The position numbers and the translations under genes are program-made. The notes under the pieces are model-generated. The model saw only the letters and a program-made list of their open reading frames with translations, was not told the origin of the DNA and did no database searches. 64,000 nt of DNA from Acinetobacter lwoffii (GTDB taxonomy: Bacteria; Pseudomonadota; Gammaproteobacteria; Pseudomonadales; Moraxellaceae): assembly GCF_022967985.1 (NCBI RefSeq), contig NZ_JALJVC010000003.1:106994-170993 (forward strand). The letters are read 5' to 3'. Positions 7,428 through 17,662 of the stretch are shown here, piece after piece; within the stretch, counting starts at the first letter, position 1, and each line of letters begins with the position of its first letter.

Positions 7428-9125
7428 TTAGACGGCAGCAGCAATCACCTGATCGGTGCTTAACACACCTTGATCAATCAGACGGTTGGTCGAGGCAATA
7501 ATCGCTTCGATGGAAGAGGTCACGATGTTGTCATGTACCCCTGCACCAAAGGCAGATTTACCGGTACCTTTTACCTGAAGTTCGATCAAGGCCAAAGCTT
7601 TGGCATGTGCACCAGAACTGATGCTGCGCTCTTCATAGTTTACAACATCAATCGGTAACTGAAGTGCATCCAAAATCGCAGAAATTGGACCATTGCCTTC
7701 ACCACGAACACGACGTGACTGGCCATCAATTTCAAGATCAAGCTCAATCACCTGATTGCCATTATCATCTGACAATTTGTAGTTTTTCGCAGAATAGTGA
7801 ACGTTTTTAGCATCCACATAAGTTTCCTTGAACAACTTCCAGATTTCAGTCGCACTGATTTCAGTGCCTTGCTCATCGGTACGTTTTTGTACGATCTGAG
7901 AGAATTCAATCTGTAAACGACGCGGCAAGATCACGTTGTAGTTCGATTCTAACAAGTAGGCAATACCGCCTTTACCTGATTGTGAATTGACACGAATTAC
8001 TGCGTCATAGTCACGGCCCAAATCTTTGGGGTCGATTGGCAAGTACGGCATATCCCAGATTTCTTCGTTTTTCTGGAACTCGAAACCTTTTTTGATGGCA
8101 TCCTGATGTGAACCCGAGAATGCTGTGAAGACCAAATCACCAGCATATGGATGACGCGGGTGCACAGGTAAACCGGTACATTCTTCCACAGTCGCAATGA
8201 TTTCATTGATGTTGGAGAAATCTAAATTCGGTGTTACACCCTGGGTATACATGTTCAAGGCAATCGCAGCCACGTCGACGTTACCGGTACGTTCACCATT
8301 TCCGAAGACACAGCCTTCAACACGGTCAGCACCAGCCATGATTGCCAATTCAGATGCCGCGATGCCACAACCACGGTCATTATGACAATGTACAGAAATG
8401 ATCACGCCGTCGCGGCGCTGGATATTGCGGTGCATCCATTCAATCTGATCGGCATAGACGTGTGGACCTGAAACTTCTACCGTTGCAGGTAAGTTTAAGA
8501 TCACTTTATTCTCTGGAGATGCTTCCCAGATTTCAGTGACGGCATCGCAGACATCTTTCGCGACTTCTAATTCGGTTGCAGTAAAACATTCTGGGCTGTA
8601 CTGAAATACGAATTCAGTTTCCGGCTGTTTTGCGGCATATTCTTTCACTTTTTGTGCAGCATTAATGGCTAACTGTTTTGCACCCTCAACATCAACATTC
8701 AAAACTTTATTGCGGAATGTCGGCGAGTTAGAGTTATAGATATGTACAATGGCACGTTTCGCACCTTGTAAAGATTCAAAGGTACGTTGAATCAAGTGAT
8801 CACGTGCCTGAACCAAGACCTCGATATAAACGTCATCCGGAATATGACCTTCTTCAATCAATTTACGGGTGAAATCGAAGTCAATTTGTGATGCTGACGG
8901 GAAGCCGATTTCAATATGCTTGAAACCGATTTTGACCAACATCTGGAACATCTTGAATTTCTGCTCCATGTTCATTGGCTCAAAGATCGCTTGGTTACCG
9001 TCACGCAGGTCAGTACTCATCCAGATTGGCGCTTTGTTGATTTCATTGTTCGGCCATTGACGGTCTGGTAAGTCCACACGTTGATACATGCGACGGTATT
9101 TTTTACTTGGATCAGCCAACATCAT
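7428..9125 (-). CDS. leuA: 2-isopropylmalate synthase
   Basis: 565 residues, the long LeuA form. It condenses 2-oxoisovalerate with acetyl-CoA, the first step of leucine synthesis. T-D-L-R-D-G-N-Q-A (38-46) is the metal-binding start of the HMGL-like TIM barrel, H-C-H-N-D-R-G-C-G supplies the metal-ligand histidines, and the C-terminal ~150 residues form the LeuA regulatory domain for leucine feedback, including G-E-G-N-G-P-I-S-A-I-L-D-A-L. AAGGAG sits 6 nt before the ATG. It is monocistronic in appearance, ended by the 7355-7379 hairpin. Confidence 0.97.
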   Translation of the reverse strand: MMLADPSKKYRRMYQRVDLPDRQWPNNEINKAPIWMSTDLRDGNQAIFEPMNMEQKFKMFQMLVKIGFKHIEIGFPSASQIDFDFTRKLIEEGHIPDDVYIEVLVQARDHLIQRTFESLQGAKRAIVHIYNSNSPTFRNKVLNVDVEGAKQLAINAAQKVKEYAAKQPETEFVFQYSPECFTATELEVAKDVCDAVTEIWEASPENKVILNLPATVEVSGPHVYADQIEWMHRNIQRRDGVIISVHCHNDRGCGIAASELAIMAGADRVEGCVFGNGERTGNVDVAAIALNMYTQGVTPNLDFSNINEIIATVEECTGLPVHPRHPYAGDLVFTAFSGSHQDAIKKGFEFQKNEEIWDMPYLPIDPKDLGRDYDAVIRVNSQSGKGGIAYLLESNYNVILPRRLQIEFSQIVQKRTDEQGTEISATEIWKLFKETYVDAKNVHYSAKNYKLSDDNGNQVIELDLEIDGQSRRVRGEGNGPISAILDALQLPIDVVNYEERSISSGAHAKALALIELQVKGTGKSAFGAGVHDNIVTSSIEAIIASTNRLIDQGVLSTDQVIAAAV

Positions 9126-9552
9126 GAGAGAGCTCCTTATGCTAACTTGGGTACCGTAATCTTGGTTAAAGCGGTGCGTGGGTCAGCGGCATAGATTTTG
9201 TCTATTCATTGGGTTTTAGTGACAGTCTGGTTCAAACCTGAAATATGGTCTAAATATTGGTGGTTTAGCTCTACCAAATGCACTAAATGCCTTACTTATA
9301 ATTTAAAGTTTAATCCACTTATCCCGAAAAGTTTTTGCTATTTTTATGGATTTTAGTCGTATGGTAATAAAGATTTTCTTATAAAGTTTAAGTATTGAAA
9401 AATATTTTCACTTATTTTAAATATAGTATTTTATATTTTCTTGATTTGGACATAATGCGTTATTTATTACGTTCAATAGTGCCATAACGCAGTATATTTT
9501 AATAAAAAATAAATCCAGTGATTTCCAAAGATCATTGAAGTCAGGGCATCTT
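9126..9552. other. Intergenic region carrying the leuA leader
   Basis: 427 bp, very AT-rich in its distal part. It should hold the leuA promoter and leader. An inverted repeat GCGTTAT (9457-9463) / ATAACGC (9484-9490) with a 20-nt spacer is the only clear structure. No leucine-rich leader peptide was found on the minus strand, and no gene was seen. Confidence 0.5.
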
Positions 9553-10236
9553 TTAAAGTTCAGCCCATTTACGCATTAAATTATGATACAGATTGGTCAG
9601 TTTCATAACTTCTGCATGCTGATCACCCAGCTGCATTCTCAGATTTTGAATACTCTGATCCAGATTAAACAGCATATGCCGCTCTGCATCATCACGGATC
9701 ATGCTTTGTACCCAAAAAAATGAAGCAATTCGACAACCGGCAGTGATTGGCGTGACTTCATGCAAGCTGGTCGACGGATACAGAATCATATCACCGGCAG
9801 GAAGTTTCACTTCGTGATAACCGTAAGTGTCTTCGACCACCAGTTCACCACCGACATATTCGTCCGGCTCACTTAAAAAAACCGTACAGGATAAATCCGT
9901 TCTGAGGCGTTCATTGCTGCCGCGAATACGACGAATCGAATTGTCGACATGAAAGCCGAAAGATTCATTATTTTCATAGCGGTTAAAAAGCGGGGGAATA
10001 ATATCCAGTGGAATCGCCGCCGATAAAAACAGAGCATGCTGTCCCAGCGATTCAAGAATGATCGTACTTAAATGCTGGGTCAGGGGATGATCTTCAGGTA
10101 ATTGCTGATTCTGTTTCACCGTCGCAGAGAGCGTACCCGCGGTAACCTTGCCATTGACCCACTCAATCTTATTCATCTCCTCACGGAAATATTGCACCTG
10201 TTCTTTGCTCAGTACATTTGGAATATGATGCAGCAC
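9553..10236 (-). CDS. piuC: PKHD-type Fe(II)/2-oxoglutarate hydroxylase, PiuC-like
   Basis: 227 residues. The Fe(II)/2-oxoglutarate dioxygenase facial triad is visible: H96-x-D98 (F-G-F-H-V-D-N-S) and H159 (S-T-S-L-H-E-V-T), with R169 (G-C-R-I) as the 2-oxoglutarate ligand. The family (E. coli YbiX, Pseudomonas PiuC) is regularly found beside catecholate siderophore receptors. Its substrate is unknown. It lies 71 bp downstream of such a receptor gene here, on the same strand, with a hairpin between, so expression is likely iron-regulated through the receptor promoter with some attenuation. Confidence 0.9.
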   Translation of the reverse strand: MLHHIPNVLSKEQVQYFREEMNKIEWVNGKVTAGTLSATVKQNQQLPEDHPLTQHLSTIILESLGQHALFLSAAIPLDIIPPLFNRYENNESFGFHVDNSIRRIRGSNERLRTDLSCTVFLSEPDEYVGGELVVEDTYGYHEVKLPAGDMILYPSTSLHEVTPITAGCRIASFFWVQSMIRDDAERHMLFNLDQSIQNLRMQLGDQHAEVMKLTNLYHNLMRKWAEL

Positions 10237-10260
10237 GAGAAACCCCTGAATAATCGTCTT

Positions 10261-10294
10261 TTAAAAATAACATAGCCCCCATCAGGAGGCTATG
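10261..10294 (-). terminator. Hairpin between piuA-like and piuC-like genes
   Basis: CATAGCCCCC pairs with GGAGGCTATG (one mismatch) around ATCA, followed on the minus strand by TTATTTTT. It looks like a terminator inside what is otherwise an operon, and could lower piuC-like expression relative to the receptor. Confidence 0.65.
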
Positions 10295-10307
10295 CGGTTG
10301 CATTGAA

Positions 10308-12665
10308 TTAATATTTAAAGTTGACTGCTAACACTGCACTACGGCCTTCTGCTTCGGTCGCATAATGAGATGAATAGGCTTTTGTGAAGTAGCGTTCATC
10401 AGACAGGTTGTTGACGTTTAATTGCAAATCAACATTTTCATTCACGTTATAACGCGCCATGGCATCATAGCGAACATAGCCCGGTACAAACTTGGTATTA
10501 GTAGCATTACCATAGACTTTGTCCATTGCGACGGCACCAGCACCTAGGGTTAAAGCAGGAGTTACTGCATAAGTAGTCCAAAGGGTTGCACTGTTTTTCG
10601 CGACGTTTTGAACCTGATTACCATTACTTCTATTGGAAATGTAGATTGGAGCTGCTGTAGTGCCAATATTTTCATAACCACCATCAACTAACTCACTGTC
10701 TAAATAAGTATAACCAGCAGAAACTGCCCATTTATCCGTGATATTACCGTTTACGCCTAGCTCAATACCATCGACACGAGTTTCACCAATATTACTTGTG
10801 GTGCCATCATCTCCGGTCGCACGAGTATTGGTTTTTTCCGTGCGGAAAATAGCTGCAGTCAGGTTGAGCTTATCATTCAAGACATCCCATTTAGTTCCTA
10901 ACTCTATGGTCCGGACTTCTTCAGGTTTAAGATTATTTATTGCAGCTGTAATCCCTTCAGAACCATCGCCACCATCTACACCGACTGGATTAGACGAAGT
11001 CGCATAACTTGCATAGATACTGCCATTTTCAACTGGTTTAAAAGTAAGACCGGCTTGATAGTTGATGAAATCTTTATCATTTTTAATCGTAACTTGATCG
11101 CCAGCACTTGCTGTAATCGGTGTATTGTTTGCACCAGTAACTGCATTATTTCGTGCACCATAAGTCATGGTTTGCTCAGTTGAGTAGTCATCCCAACGAA
11201 CGCCCAAATCTAAAAGCCACTGAGGGGTGAATTCAATACTATCCAGAAAATAAACAGACTTTGATTTGCTCTCGATATTGTAACGGTCAGCACCATTGGT
11301 ACTTAACATACCTGTCCATGGAGCACGGTTAGGGTTCTGTACAGAAGTACACCAACCTGATGCAATATTGGTGACATCACCGCAAGCAGCATACGCGCTA
11401 CCTGTCGCATTTAGGCCATTAATAATATATTGCGTACGATCAGTTTCCTGATCTGAATATTCGGCACCTAGATTAAAACTATGTTTAAGCATACCGGTAT
11501 TAAATTTACCGGTTAAAGCAAGTTGGTCGGTAAAAGCATCAGTATCTGCTACACGTGAGTTGGCACGTGCCCAAACATTTCCTGTTAATTCACTTGTAAA
11601 ACCTGCTTTGTTGTAAAAGTTACCCTGAGAGTCATCTGGATTGGTCCAAAGGTAATCATTCTTAGAGTTGCCATACACAGCAGTATTGCTAATGGTTAGA
11701 TTGTCAGTTAAGTCATGTTCTAATTTGATGGTTCCGATCTGATTTTCTTGTTTTTGGAAATCACGATCTTTCCAGCCGTAATATTGACCTTGTTTAACGT
11801 CAATTGGCTTGCCATTTCCATTTAATGGACGATAGTCAGTTGCTGTTGCAGTTCTTGGAGCAGCAAATGGGTTGTTATACGGGATACCTGAGTCAGGCGT
11901 ATCGTCCGATTTTAAGTAGTAATAACTGAGAGTCGCGCGAGTAGGGGTGTCCAGACCAAAGCTAATACTCGGTGCAATACCGGCACGTTTATATTCTGCA
12001 CCGTCTTTCTGGCCGGCTTTTTCATTTTGATGCCCCATGACTGCCACACGTGCCGCAATACCATTACCAAAGTCTTTGTTACCATCTAAAGTAATACGTT
12101 GATAATTATCTGTGCCGCCAGCGACCGAACCTTCTAGAAAATCGCCTGCTTTAGCGACTTTAGAAATCATGTTAATGCTACCGCCAGTGGTGCCTGCACC
12201 GCCCATGGCAGAAGCAGAACCTTTGGTCACTTCAACTTGTTCTACCGCAAACATTTCACGGTTTTGTGAGGTGGCATTACGAACGCCGTCTACATACATC
12301 GAACTTTCAGAGTTATAACCACGAATAAATGGACGGTCACCATTCGGATTACCACCTTCACCTGCACCCAAGGTAATCCCCGGAACTGTACGCAGTGCAT
12401 CAGCTAAAGTCGTCACTTGTGTATCGGTAATCAGCTGTTTTGAAATCACTGAAACTGACTTGGGGGTGTCGAGTAAAGGCGCAACAAATTTGCTATTCGC
12501 AGATTGATCTACTTTTAAGCTGGGTGCTTTTTCAGCTTTGACTTCTTGATGAATAGTCTCTAACTGGATCACCTGTTCTTCTGCCATCGCAGATGCAGCT
12601 ACCATTGATAAAGATGAAACAATTGCAGAGGAAACGATTTTTTTACGTGTTTTAATGAAGGTCAT
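10308..12665 (-). CDS. piuA: TonB-dependent catecholate siderophore receptor, PiuA/Fiu-like
   Basis: 785 residues. Signal peptide (K-K-I-V-S-S-A-I-V-S-S-L-S-M-V-A-A-S-A-M-A), plug domain from ~55 to 190 (D-T-P-K-S-V-S-V-I-S, P-G-I-T-L-G-A-G-E-G-G-N-P-N, F-I-R-G-Y-N, G-G-S-I-N-M-I-S-K), and a 22-strand-type barrel ending in the aromatic N-F-K-Y. TonB-dependent uptake of ferric catecholates through the outer membrane is known for the family; Acinetobacter and Pseudomonas PiuA also admit siderophore-conjugated cephalosporins. A PiuC-type gene follows and a Fur-like box precedes it. The PiuA call rests on the gene pair and sequence character. Confidence 0.88.
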   Translation of the reverse strand: MTFIKTRKKIVSSAIVSSLSMVAASAMAEEQVIQLETIHQEVKAEKAPSLKVDQSANSKFVAPLLDTPKSVSVISKQLITDTQVTTLADALRTVPGITLGAGEGGNPNGDRPFIRGYNSESSMYVDGVRNATSQNREMFAVEQVEVTKGSASAMGGAGTTGGSINMISKVAKAGDFLEGSVAGGTDNYQRITLDGNKDFGNGIAARVAVMGHQNEKAGQKDGAEYKRAGIAPSISFGLDTPTRATLSYYYLKSDDTPDSGIPYNNPFAAPRTATATDYRPLNGNGKPIDVKQGQYYGWKDRDFQKQENQIGTIKLEHDLTDNLTISNTAVYGNSKNDYLWTNPDDSQGNFYNKAGFTSELTGNVWARANSRVADTDAFTDQLALTGKFNTGMLKHSFNLGAEYSDQETDRTQYIINGLNATGSAYAACGDVTNIASGWCTSVQNPNRAPWTGMLSTNGADRYNIESKSKSVYFLDSIEFTPQWLLDLGVRWDDYSTEQTMTYGARNNAVTGANNTPITASAGDQVTIKNDKDFINYQAGLTFKPVENGSIYASYATSSNPVGVDGGDGSEGITAAINNLKPEEVRTIELGTKWDVLNDKLNLTAAIFRTEKTNTRATGDDGTTSNIGETRVDGIELGVNGNITDKWAVSAGYTYLDSELVDGGYENIGTTAAPIYISNRSNGNQVQNVAKNSATLWTTYAVTPALTLGAGAVAMDKVYGNATNTKFVPGYVRYDAMARYNVNENVDLQLNVNNLSDERYFTKAYSSHYATEAEGRSAVLAVNFKY

Positions 12666-12698
12666 GTTAAACCTAATAAATGAATGCTAAAAATGTAT

Positions 12699-12717
12699 GC
12701 GAATAATAATGATTCTT
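12699..12717 (-). promoter_or_regulatory. Fur box upstream of the piuA-like gene
   Basis: The core GAATCATTATTATTC (minus strand, 12715-12701) resembles the Fur consensus GATAATGATAATCATTATC. It lies about 35-50 bp before the receptor ATG, where it would block transcription under iron sufficiency. Confidence 0.6.
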
Positions 12718-12935
12718 GTTTTTATTTTTATCTTTTTATCATGGGAATTCATGATCTTTAAGAAAATATTAAATGAGTTTTTAAATGTAATGATATAACA
12801 ATATCTACTTAAGTTTTTGATTTTAATAAATATTGATAAATCAATCTGATTATTAAATTTTTATTGAGAATAATGATGTCTATAAAGGGACATAAATTAG
12901 GGATTTTTCGTGGAGTACTAATCTAGCGATAATAA

Positions 12936-12959
12936 AAAACCCTGCCAGGGCAGGGTTTT
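12936..12959. terminator. Strong bidirectional terminator after the pirA-like gene
   Basis: AAAACCCTGCC and GGCAGGGTTTT form a perfect 11-bp stem with a 2-nt centre. It ends the 15235-12980 gene on the minus strand and insulates the piuA-like promoter region. The remaining DNA between 12718 and 12935 is AT-rich, with no gene seen. Confidence 0.88.
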
Positions 12960-12979
12960 AAATAACTTTCACTTAAATA

Positions 12980-15235
12980 TTAGAAGTCATATGAAACAGA
13001 TAGCCAGTAGTTACGGTCTGGAATATAAGTACCCGCTAAACCACTCGTCGTTTTAGTATATAGGAAAGCATTTTCAACTTCGTTATCACTATTAATAAAT
13101 GACTTATAGTCGCCAAAGTCTTTGTTCAATAAGTTATTCACACGACCTGAAACAGTAACTTGATTGTTGACTTTATAAGATGCACCTAAATTAAATAGCT
13201 CATAGGCTTTTAACTTATTGCCGACAGCATCAATTTCACGACTTACATTGACATCGCTTAAATCAGGATCTATGAAACGTACACGGTCAGATTTATATTC
13301 AGCTTCTAACCAGGTAGTGAACTTATCATTCACATACCAAGTTCCTGTGAAGTTCAAAGCGTGACGAGGTGTATTTTCAATAGGATTACCTTTATTTTCA
13401 CCTTCGGTAATTTCAGACTCTAACCAAGTATAGTTTGCTTTTACATCAAAGCTTGGAGAAATTTCATATTTAGCACTAAGTTCCACACCGTAGCTTTCAG
13501 CTTCGCCTGCATTGCCTTTAAAGCTAAAGTTTTGCTGATTATCAAAACTGCCTACAGTCATGCAGTTGTTTGCAGGTGCTTGTCCTGTTGGGCGACCTGC
13601 CCATAAACAGTTTTCAACGACGCGTGCATCACTGATGATAATATCTTTAAACTGAGTAAAGAACGCAGTGGTAGCTAAAGAGAAATTAGACAAGTTGTCG
13701 TAAACGAAACCAAGTTCATAGTTTGTGGTTTCTTCAGGCTTAAGATCTGGGTTGCCCAAAGTCACGTTTCGGCCTTGTGAGCTAAAACCATTGATTCCAT
13801 TATGAAGGTCATTCGCTGTTGGAACTTTATAGCCAGTACTTATACCACCTTTTAAAATCAACTGATCATTGGTGTTCCAAACTAAATATGCGCGAGGTGT
13901 AAAGTGACCACCAAAAGCACTATGGTCTTCGTAGCGACCACCGAAAGTGAATGCAAGAGAATCCGTTAGATTCCATTCATCCTCAGCGAACACAGACCAA
14001 GAATCTTGTTTAAAAGCAACTCCATTACCTGCTGAGTTATCGATGGTTTCACCATCTTTATATTCAACACCAGCTGTAAGTTTATGGTTGCCAAGTGTTG
14101 AAATAATACGAGAATCAACGGTTAGGTCTTTATTTTCTAAAATACGATCTTGTGTACCATCTGAATAATAATTGTATTCAGGTACATTTCCTTTTGGAAG
14201 ACGACGGCCTTCTTGTTCAGAAGAAACATAGTTTGCAAATGTTTTCCATTGACCTAAGCTAAGCTCAGCATCTACACCTGCAGAAATACGATCTCTTAAG
14301 AATTTGATCTCGTCTTTATATGAACCAATTCCTGATGGTAAACCTGTCGTACGGTTGAATTCGTAAAGTTCACCTAAACGGGCATCACTATTATCAAAAC
14401 GTTGTTTAGCATGATCAAAGTCTACCCAAGTAGAGACATTATCATTTACATTTAGCGTAAGTTTTGTACCCACAGCATAATTATTTGCTTCTACTGTACG
14501 TGGGTCACGACCTTGGCTACCTTCATCAATAGTTTTTGCGGGGGTAACAAGTCGATCTGATTGATCGCGGTGGAAAAACTCGCCACGTACTTGTATACCA
14601 AGTTTATCTTGAATCACTGGACCATTAACAACTGCACTGGTTTTCCAGTTATTACCAATATCAGAATTTTCTTGAATATTCTGTTCAACAGAAACGTTAC
14701 CATTCCATTCTGATGCAACTTTCTTGGTAATAATATTAATGATACCGCCCATGGCATCAGAACCATAAAGGGTAGACATAGGACCACGAATGACTTCAAT
14801 ACGTTCAATAGAAGCTAATGGTGGCATAAAGCTTGTACTAAATTCACCAAAACCATTTGGACCAATTGAACCAGAAGTATTCTGACGCTGACCATCGATC
14901 AAAATAAGAGTGTAAGATTGATTCAGACCACGCATTTGGATATTTAAACCACCAGTTTTGCCTTGGCCATTTCGTACGTCGACACCTGGTACTTCACTGA
15001 GCGCATCTGCAATACTGGTAATACCTTTTTTCTTTAATTCTTCTGCGGTTACTACACTAATTGAAGCAGGCGCATTTTTAATATCTTGTTCAAAACCCGC
15101 CGCTGAAACCACAATCGTAGACATTTGATGTGTTGTTGTAGGAGTCGCTGTCTCGTTCACAGTCTCTGCAAAAGTAGATGTTGCTGTAACCCCAAGAATT
15201 GCCAATGTAAGTGGACGAAGACTAAAACTATGCAT
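12980..15235 (-). CDS. pirA: TonB-dependent receptor for ferric catecholates, PirA/FepA/CirA-like
   Basis: 751 residues. Signal peptide ending A-T-S-T-F-A (~18-23); TonB box region S-T-I-V-V-S-A (~39-45); plug domain with P-G-V-D-V-R-N-G-Q-G, I-Q-M-R-G-L, R-I-E-V-I-R-G-P-M-S-T-L-Y-G-S-D-A-M-G-G-I-I-N-I-I-T-K; barrel ending L-S-V-S-Y-D-F. The last plug segment is very close to FepA, CirA and PirA. It imports iron-siderophore complexes with TonB-ExbBD energy. Fur-like palindrome upstream, terminator downstream, same strand as the piuA-like gene. The exact siderophore is unknown. Confidence 0.87.
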   Translation of the reverse strand: MHSFSLRPLTLAILGVTATSTFAETVNETATPTTTHQMSTIVVSAAGFEQDIKNAPASISVVTAEELKKKGITSIADALSEVPGVDVRNGQGKTGGLNIQMRGLNQSYTLILIDGQRQNTSGSIGPNGFGEFSTSFMPPLASIERIEVIRGPMSTLYGSDAMGGIINIITKKVASEWNGNVSVEQNIQENSDIGNNWKTSAVVNGPVIQDKLGIQVRGEFFHRDQSDRLVTPAKTIDEGSQGRDPRTVEANNYAVGTKLTLNVNDNVSTWVDFDHAKQRFDNSDARLGELYEFNRTTGLPSGIGSYKDEIKFLRDRISAGVDAELSLGQWKTFANYVSSEQEGRRLPKGNVPEYNYYSDGTQDRILENKDLTVDSRIISTLGNHKLTAGVEYKDGETIDNSAGNGVAFKQDSWSVFAEDEWNLTDSLAFTFGGRYEDHSAFGGHFTPRAYLVWNTNDQLILKGGISTGYKVPTANDLHNGINGFSSQGRNVTLGNPDLKPEETTNYELGFVYDNLSNFSLATTAFFTQFKDIIISDARVVENCLWAGRPTGQAPANNCMTVGSFDNQQNFSFKGNAGEAESYGVELSAKYEISPSFDVKANYTWLESEITEGENKGNPIENTPRHALNFTGTWYVNDKFTTWLEAEYKSDRVRFIDPDLSDVNVSREIDAVGNKLKAYELFNLGASYKVNNQVTVSGRVNNLLNKDFGDYKSFINSDNEVENAFLYTKTTSGLAGTYIPDRNYWLSVSYDF

Positions 15236-15296
15236 GACCAGATTCCCGAACCGAAGAATAAATTAGTATTGTTGCTCAAATAAGAAACTGGATATT

Positions 15297-15315
15297 AATG
15301 ATAGTATTTATCATT
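15297..15315 (-). promoter_or_regulatory. Fur box upstream of the pirA-like gene
   Basis: A 19-bp palindrome: AATGATA, five bases, TATCATT. It fits the Fur consensus well and lies 62-80 bp before the receptor start codon. Confidence 0.65.
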
Positions 15316-15424
15316 TGCAATAAAAATATACATTTTCTCTATTTAAATTGGGTTGACTAGGTATCTGGAAAGGTGGCAATTCAAGTGAAAAAAGGGCTTA
15401 AAAACTGGAACTCGCGCGTATTTT

Positions 15425-15453
15425 TTGTATATCCTTAAATGTTGTCATATAAT
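15425..15453 (+). promoter_or_regulatory. Sigma-70 promoter of tig
   Basis: TTGTAT (15425-15430), 17 bp, then a perfect TATAAT (15448-15453), about 50 bp before the tig ATG. An AGAGGAAG ribosome-binding sequence follows at about 15491. Confidence 0.7.
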
Positions 15454-15501
15454 GTGGCACATTTTTATAAACCTGTTATAACCTAATATATAGAGGAAGC
15501 C

Positions 15502-16833
15502 ATGCAAGTAACTTCTGAAGCGGTTTCGGGCGTTGCCCGTCGTTTAAATGTTTCTGTACCGACGAGCCGTATTAATGAGCAATTTGAAGCTCGTTTAAAG
15601 CGCACTGCTAAAACTGCGAAGATCAACGGCTTCCGTCCAGGTAAAGTGCCTGTAAACGTAGTTCGTCGTGAATACGGCGCGGGTATCTACCAAGAAGTAG
15701 TAAACGATATTATTCGTGACACAGTTTTCGAAGCGATCCAGCAAGAAAAAATCAATGCTGTGGGCATGCCAAACATCGAAAAAACTGAAATGAAAGACGA
15801 CGCGCTGGTATATACAGCGACTGTTGAAGTTTATCCAGAAATCGAAGTGAAATTCGACGGTTTGGAAGTTGAGCGTAAAGCAGCTGAAGTAAATGACAAA
15901 GACGTTGAGAAGATGATTGAAAATCTTCAAAAACAACGTGCTGCTTGGGCTGAAACAAAAGGCATGGCTAAAAAAGACATGCAAGTAACTTTTGATTTTG
16001 AAGGTTCAATCGACGGCGAAAAATTTGAAGGCGGTTCTGCAGAAGACTTCAAACTAGTACTTGGTTCTGGTCGTATGATCCCTGGCTTCGAAGACGGTAT
16101 CGTTGGTATGAAGAAAGGCGAAGAGAAAGTGATTGATGTAACTTTCCCTGAAGACTACCAAGCTGAAAACCTTGCTGGTAAACAAGCTCAATTCAAAATC
16201 ACTGTGAAGCTTGTTGAAAAGCAAAAACTTCCAGAAATCGATGCTGAATTCCTGAAAATCTTCGGTGTATCTGAAGAAGAAGGCGTTGAGAAGTTAAAAG
16301 CTGACGTTCGTAAAAACATGGAACGTGAAGTGAAGAATGGCCTTCGCAACCAGGTTAAAGGCGCGACTTTCGATGCACTTGTAGCTGCAAACGAAGTTGA
16401 ACTTCCAGCTGCTATGCTTGCTCAAGAAATTGACCGTCAACGTCAACAAATGATCCAGCAGTTCACACAGCAGTTTGGTGCTCAAGGTGCGAAAGCATTT
16501 GATTCAAGCATGCTTCCAGACGAATTGTTCAAAGAACAAGCTGAAAAATCTGTAAAACTTGGCGTACTTGTAAGCCGTGTTTTAGCTGATGCGAAAATTG
16601 AAGTAGATGCTGCACGCGTTGAAGCGTACATCGAAGACATGGCTTCTTCTTATGAAGATCCAAACGAAGTAATTGAATACTTCAAAAACGATGCGCAACA
16701 ACGTGCCCAAATCGAAGCAGTTGTACTAGAAGACCAAGTTGTTGATTACATTTTGGCTTCTGCTAAAGTAACTGATGCGACTGTAAGCTATGAAGACTTA
16801 TTGAAAGAGCAGCAAGCTCGTCAACAAGGCTAA
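15502..16833 (+). CDS. tig: Trigger factor, ribosome-associated chaperone
   Basis: 443 residues. The N-terminal ribosome-docking signature G-F-R-P-G-K is at 43-48. A FKBP-type prolyl isomerase domain spans about 150-245 ([23 protein letters not shown]), and the rest is the helical arm/body that cradles nascent chains. Codon use is strongly biased to major codons, consistent with high expression. It begins the conserved tig-clpP-clpX run but ends in its own terminator. Confidence 0.98.
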   Translation: MQVTSEAVSGVARRLNVSVPTSRINEQFEARLKRTAKTAKINGFRPGKVPVNVVRREYGAGIYQEVVNDIIRDTVFEAIQQEKINAVGMPNIEKTEMKDDALVYTATVEVYPEIEVKFDGLEVERKAAEVNDKDVEKMIENLQKQRAAWAETKGMAKKDMQVTFDFEGSIDGEKFEGGSAEDFKLVLGSGRMIPGFEDGIVGMKKGEEKVIDVTFPEDYQAENLAGKQAQFKITVKLVEKQKLPEIDAEFLKIFGVSEEEGVEKLKADVRKNMEREVKNGLRNQVKGATFDALVAANEVELPAAMLAQEIDRQRQQMIQQFTQQFGAQGAKAFDSSMLPDELFKEQAEKSVKLGVLVSRVLADAKIEVDAARVEAYIEDMASSYEDPNEVIEYFKNDAQQRAQIEAVVLEDQVVDYILASAKVTDATVSYEDLLKEQQARQQG

Positions 16834-16845
16834 TTTAGCTTTCGA

Positions 16846-16874
16846 TAAAAAAGGCGCTTAATGCGCCTTTTTTT
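16846..16874 (+). terminator. Rho-independent terminator after tig
   Basis: AAGGCGC (16851-16857) and GCGCCTT (16863-16869) around TTAAT, with flanking A and T runs. Confidence 0.88.
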
Positions 16875-17027
16875 CATATTGATGCCTGAAAAAAGCATTT
16901 CTGTTTTTCACAAAACTAATGCAAAAAATATAATGGATTTGTTGGCGAATTTTTTGCAATTTCAGTGATTATCCCTCATATTGTGATTATGGGTTAGGTC
17001 ACAAAAAATTTAGGAATAAATAAACGT

Positions 17028-17633
17028 ATGTATGTTCCAACGATTGAAAACGCTTTAGTGCCAATGGTGGTAGAACAATCCTCTCGTGGTGAGCGTTCTT
17101 TTGATATTTATTCACGCCTTTTGCGTGAACGTGTAATTTTTATGACGGGCGAAGTTGAAGACAACATGGCGAACCTGATCGTTGCGCAAATGTTGTTTTT
17201 AGAGGCGGAAAATCCAGATAAAGATATTCATCTATATATCAACTCACCAGGCGGTTCGGTAACTGCAGGTATGGCGATTTATGACACCATGCAGTTTATC
17301 AAACCTGATGTCGTAACGTACTGCATGGGTCAGGCAGCATCAATGGGGGCGTTCCTGCTGAATGCCGGTACCAAAGGCAAGCGTTATTGCCTTGAAAATG
17401 CCCGTGTCATGATTCACCAGCCTTTAGGTGGTTTCCGTGGTCAGGCTTCAGATATTGAAATTCATGCACGTGAAATCCTGTTTATTAAAGAACGTTTAAA
17501 CCGTTTAATGGCTGAACACAGCGGTCAGGATTACGAGAAAGTTGCACGTGATACAGACCGTGACAACTTTATGACTGCTCAGCAAGCGAAAGAATACGGT
17601 CTTGTGGACGAAGTTTTAACTAAACGTCCATAA
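17028..17633 (+). CDS. clpP: ATP-dependent Clp protease proteolytic subunit
   Basis: 201 residues. The serine-protease triad is Ser105 (Q-A-A-S-M-G-A), His130 (M-I-H-Q-P-L-G-G) and Asp179 (R-D-N-F), with the same spacing as in E. coli ClpP. ClpP forms the tetradecameric chamber fed by ClpX or ClpA. It is followed 29 bp later by clpX, so the two are probably cotranscribed. Confidence 0.98.
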   Translation: MYVPTIENALVPMVVEQSSRGERSFDIYSRLLRERVIFMTGEVEDNMANLIVAQMLFLEAENPDKDIHLYINSPGGSVTAGMAIYDTMQFIKPDVVTYCMGQAASMGAFLLNAGTKGKRYCLENARVMIHQPLGGFRGQASDIEIHAREILFIKERLNRLMAEHSGQDYEKVARDTDRDNFMTAQQAKEYGLVDEVLTKRP

Positions 17634-17662
17634 GTTTTAAAGATTGAGATAGTGGAGTAAAT

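Noticed and set aside
9126..9552. Leucine attenuation leader upstream of leuA
   Set aside because: No short ORF with clustered Leu codons was found on the minus strand, and no terminator lies before leuA.
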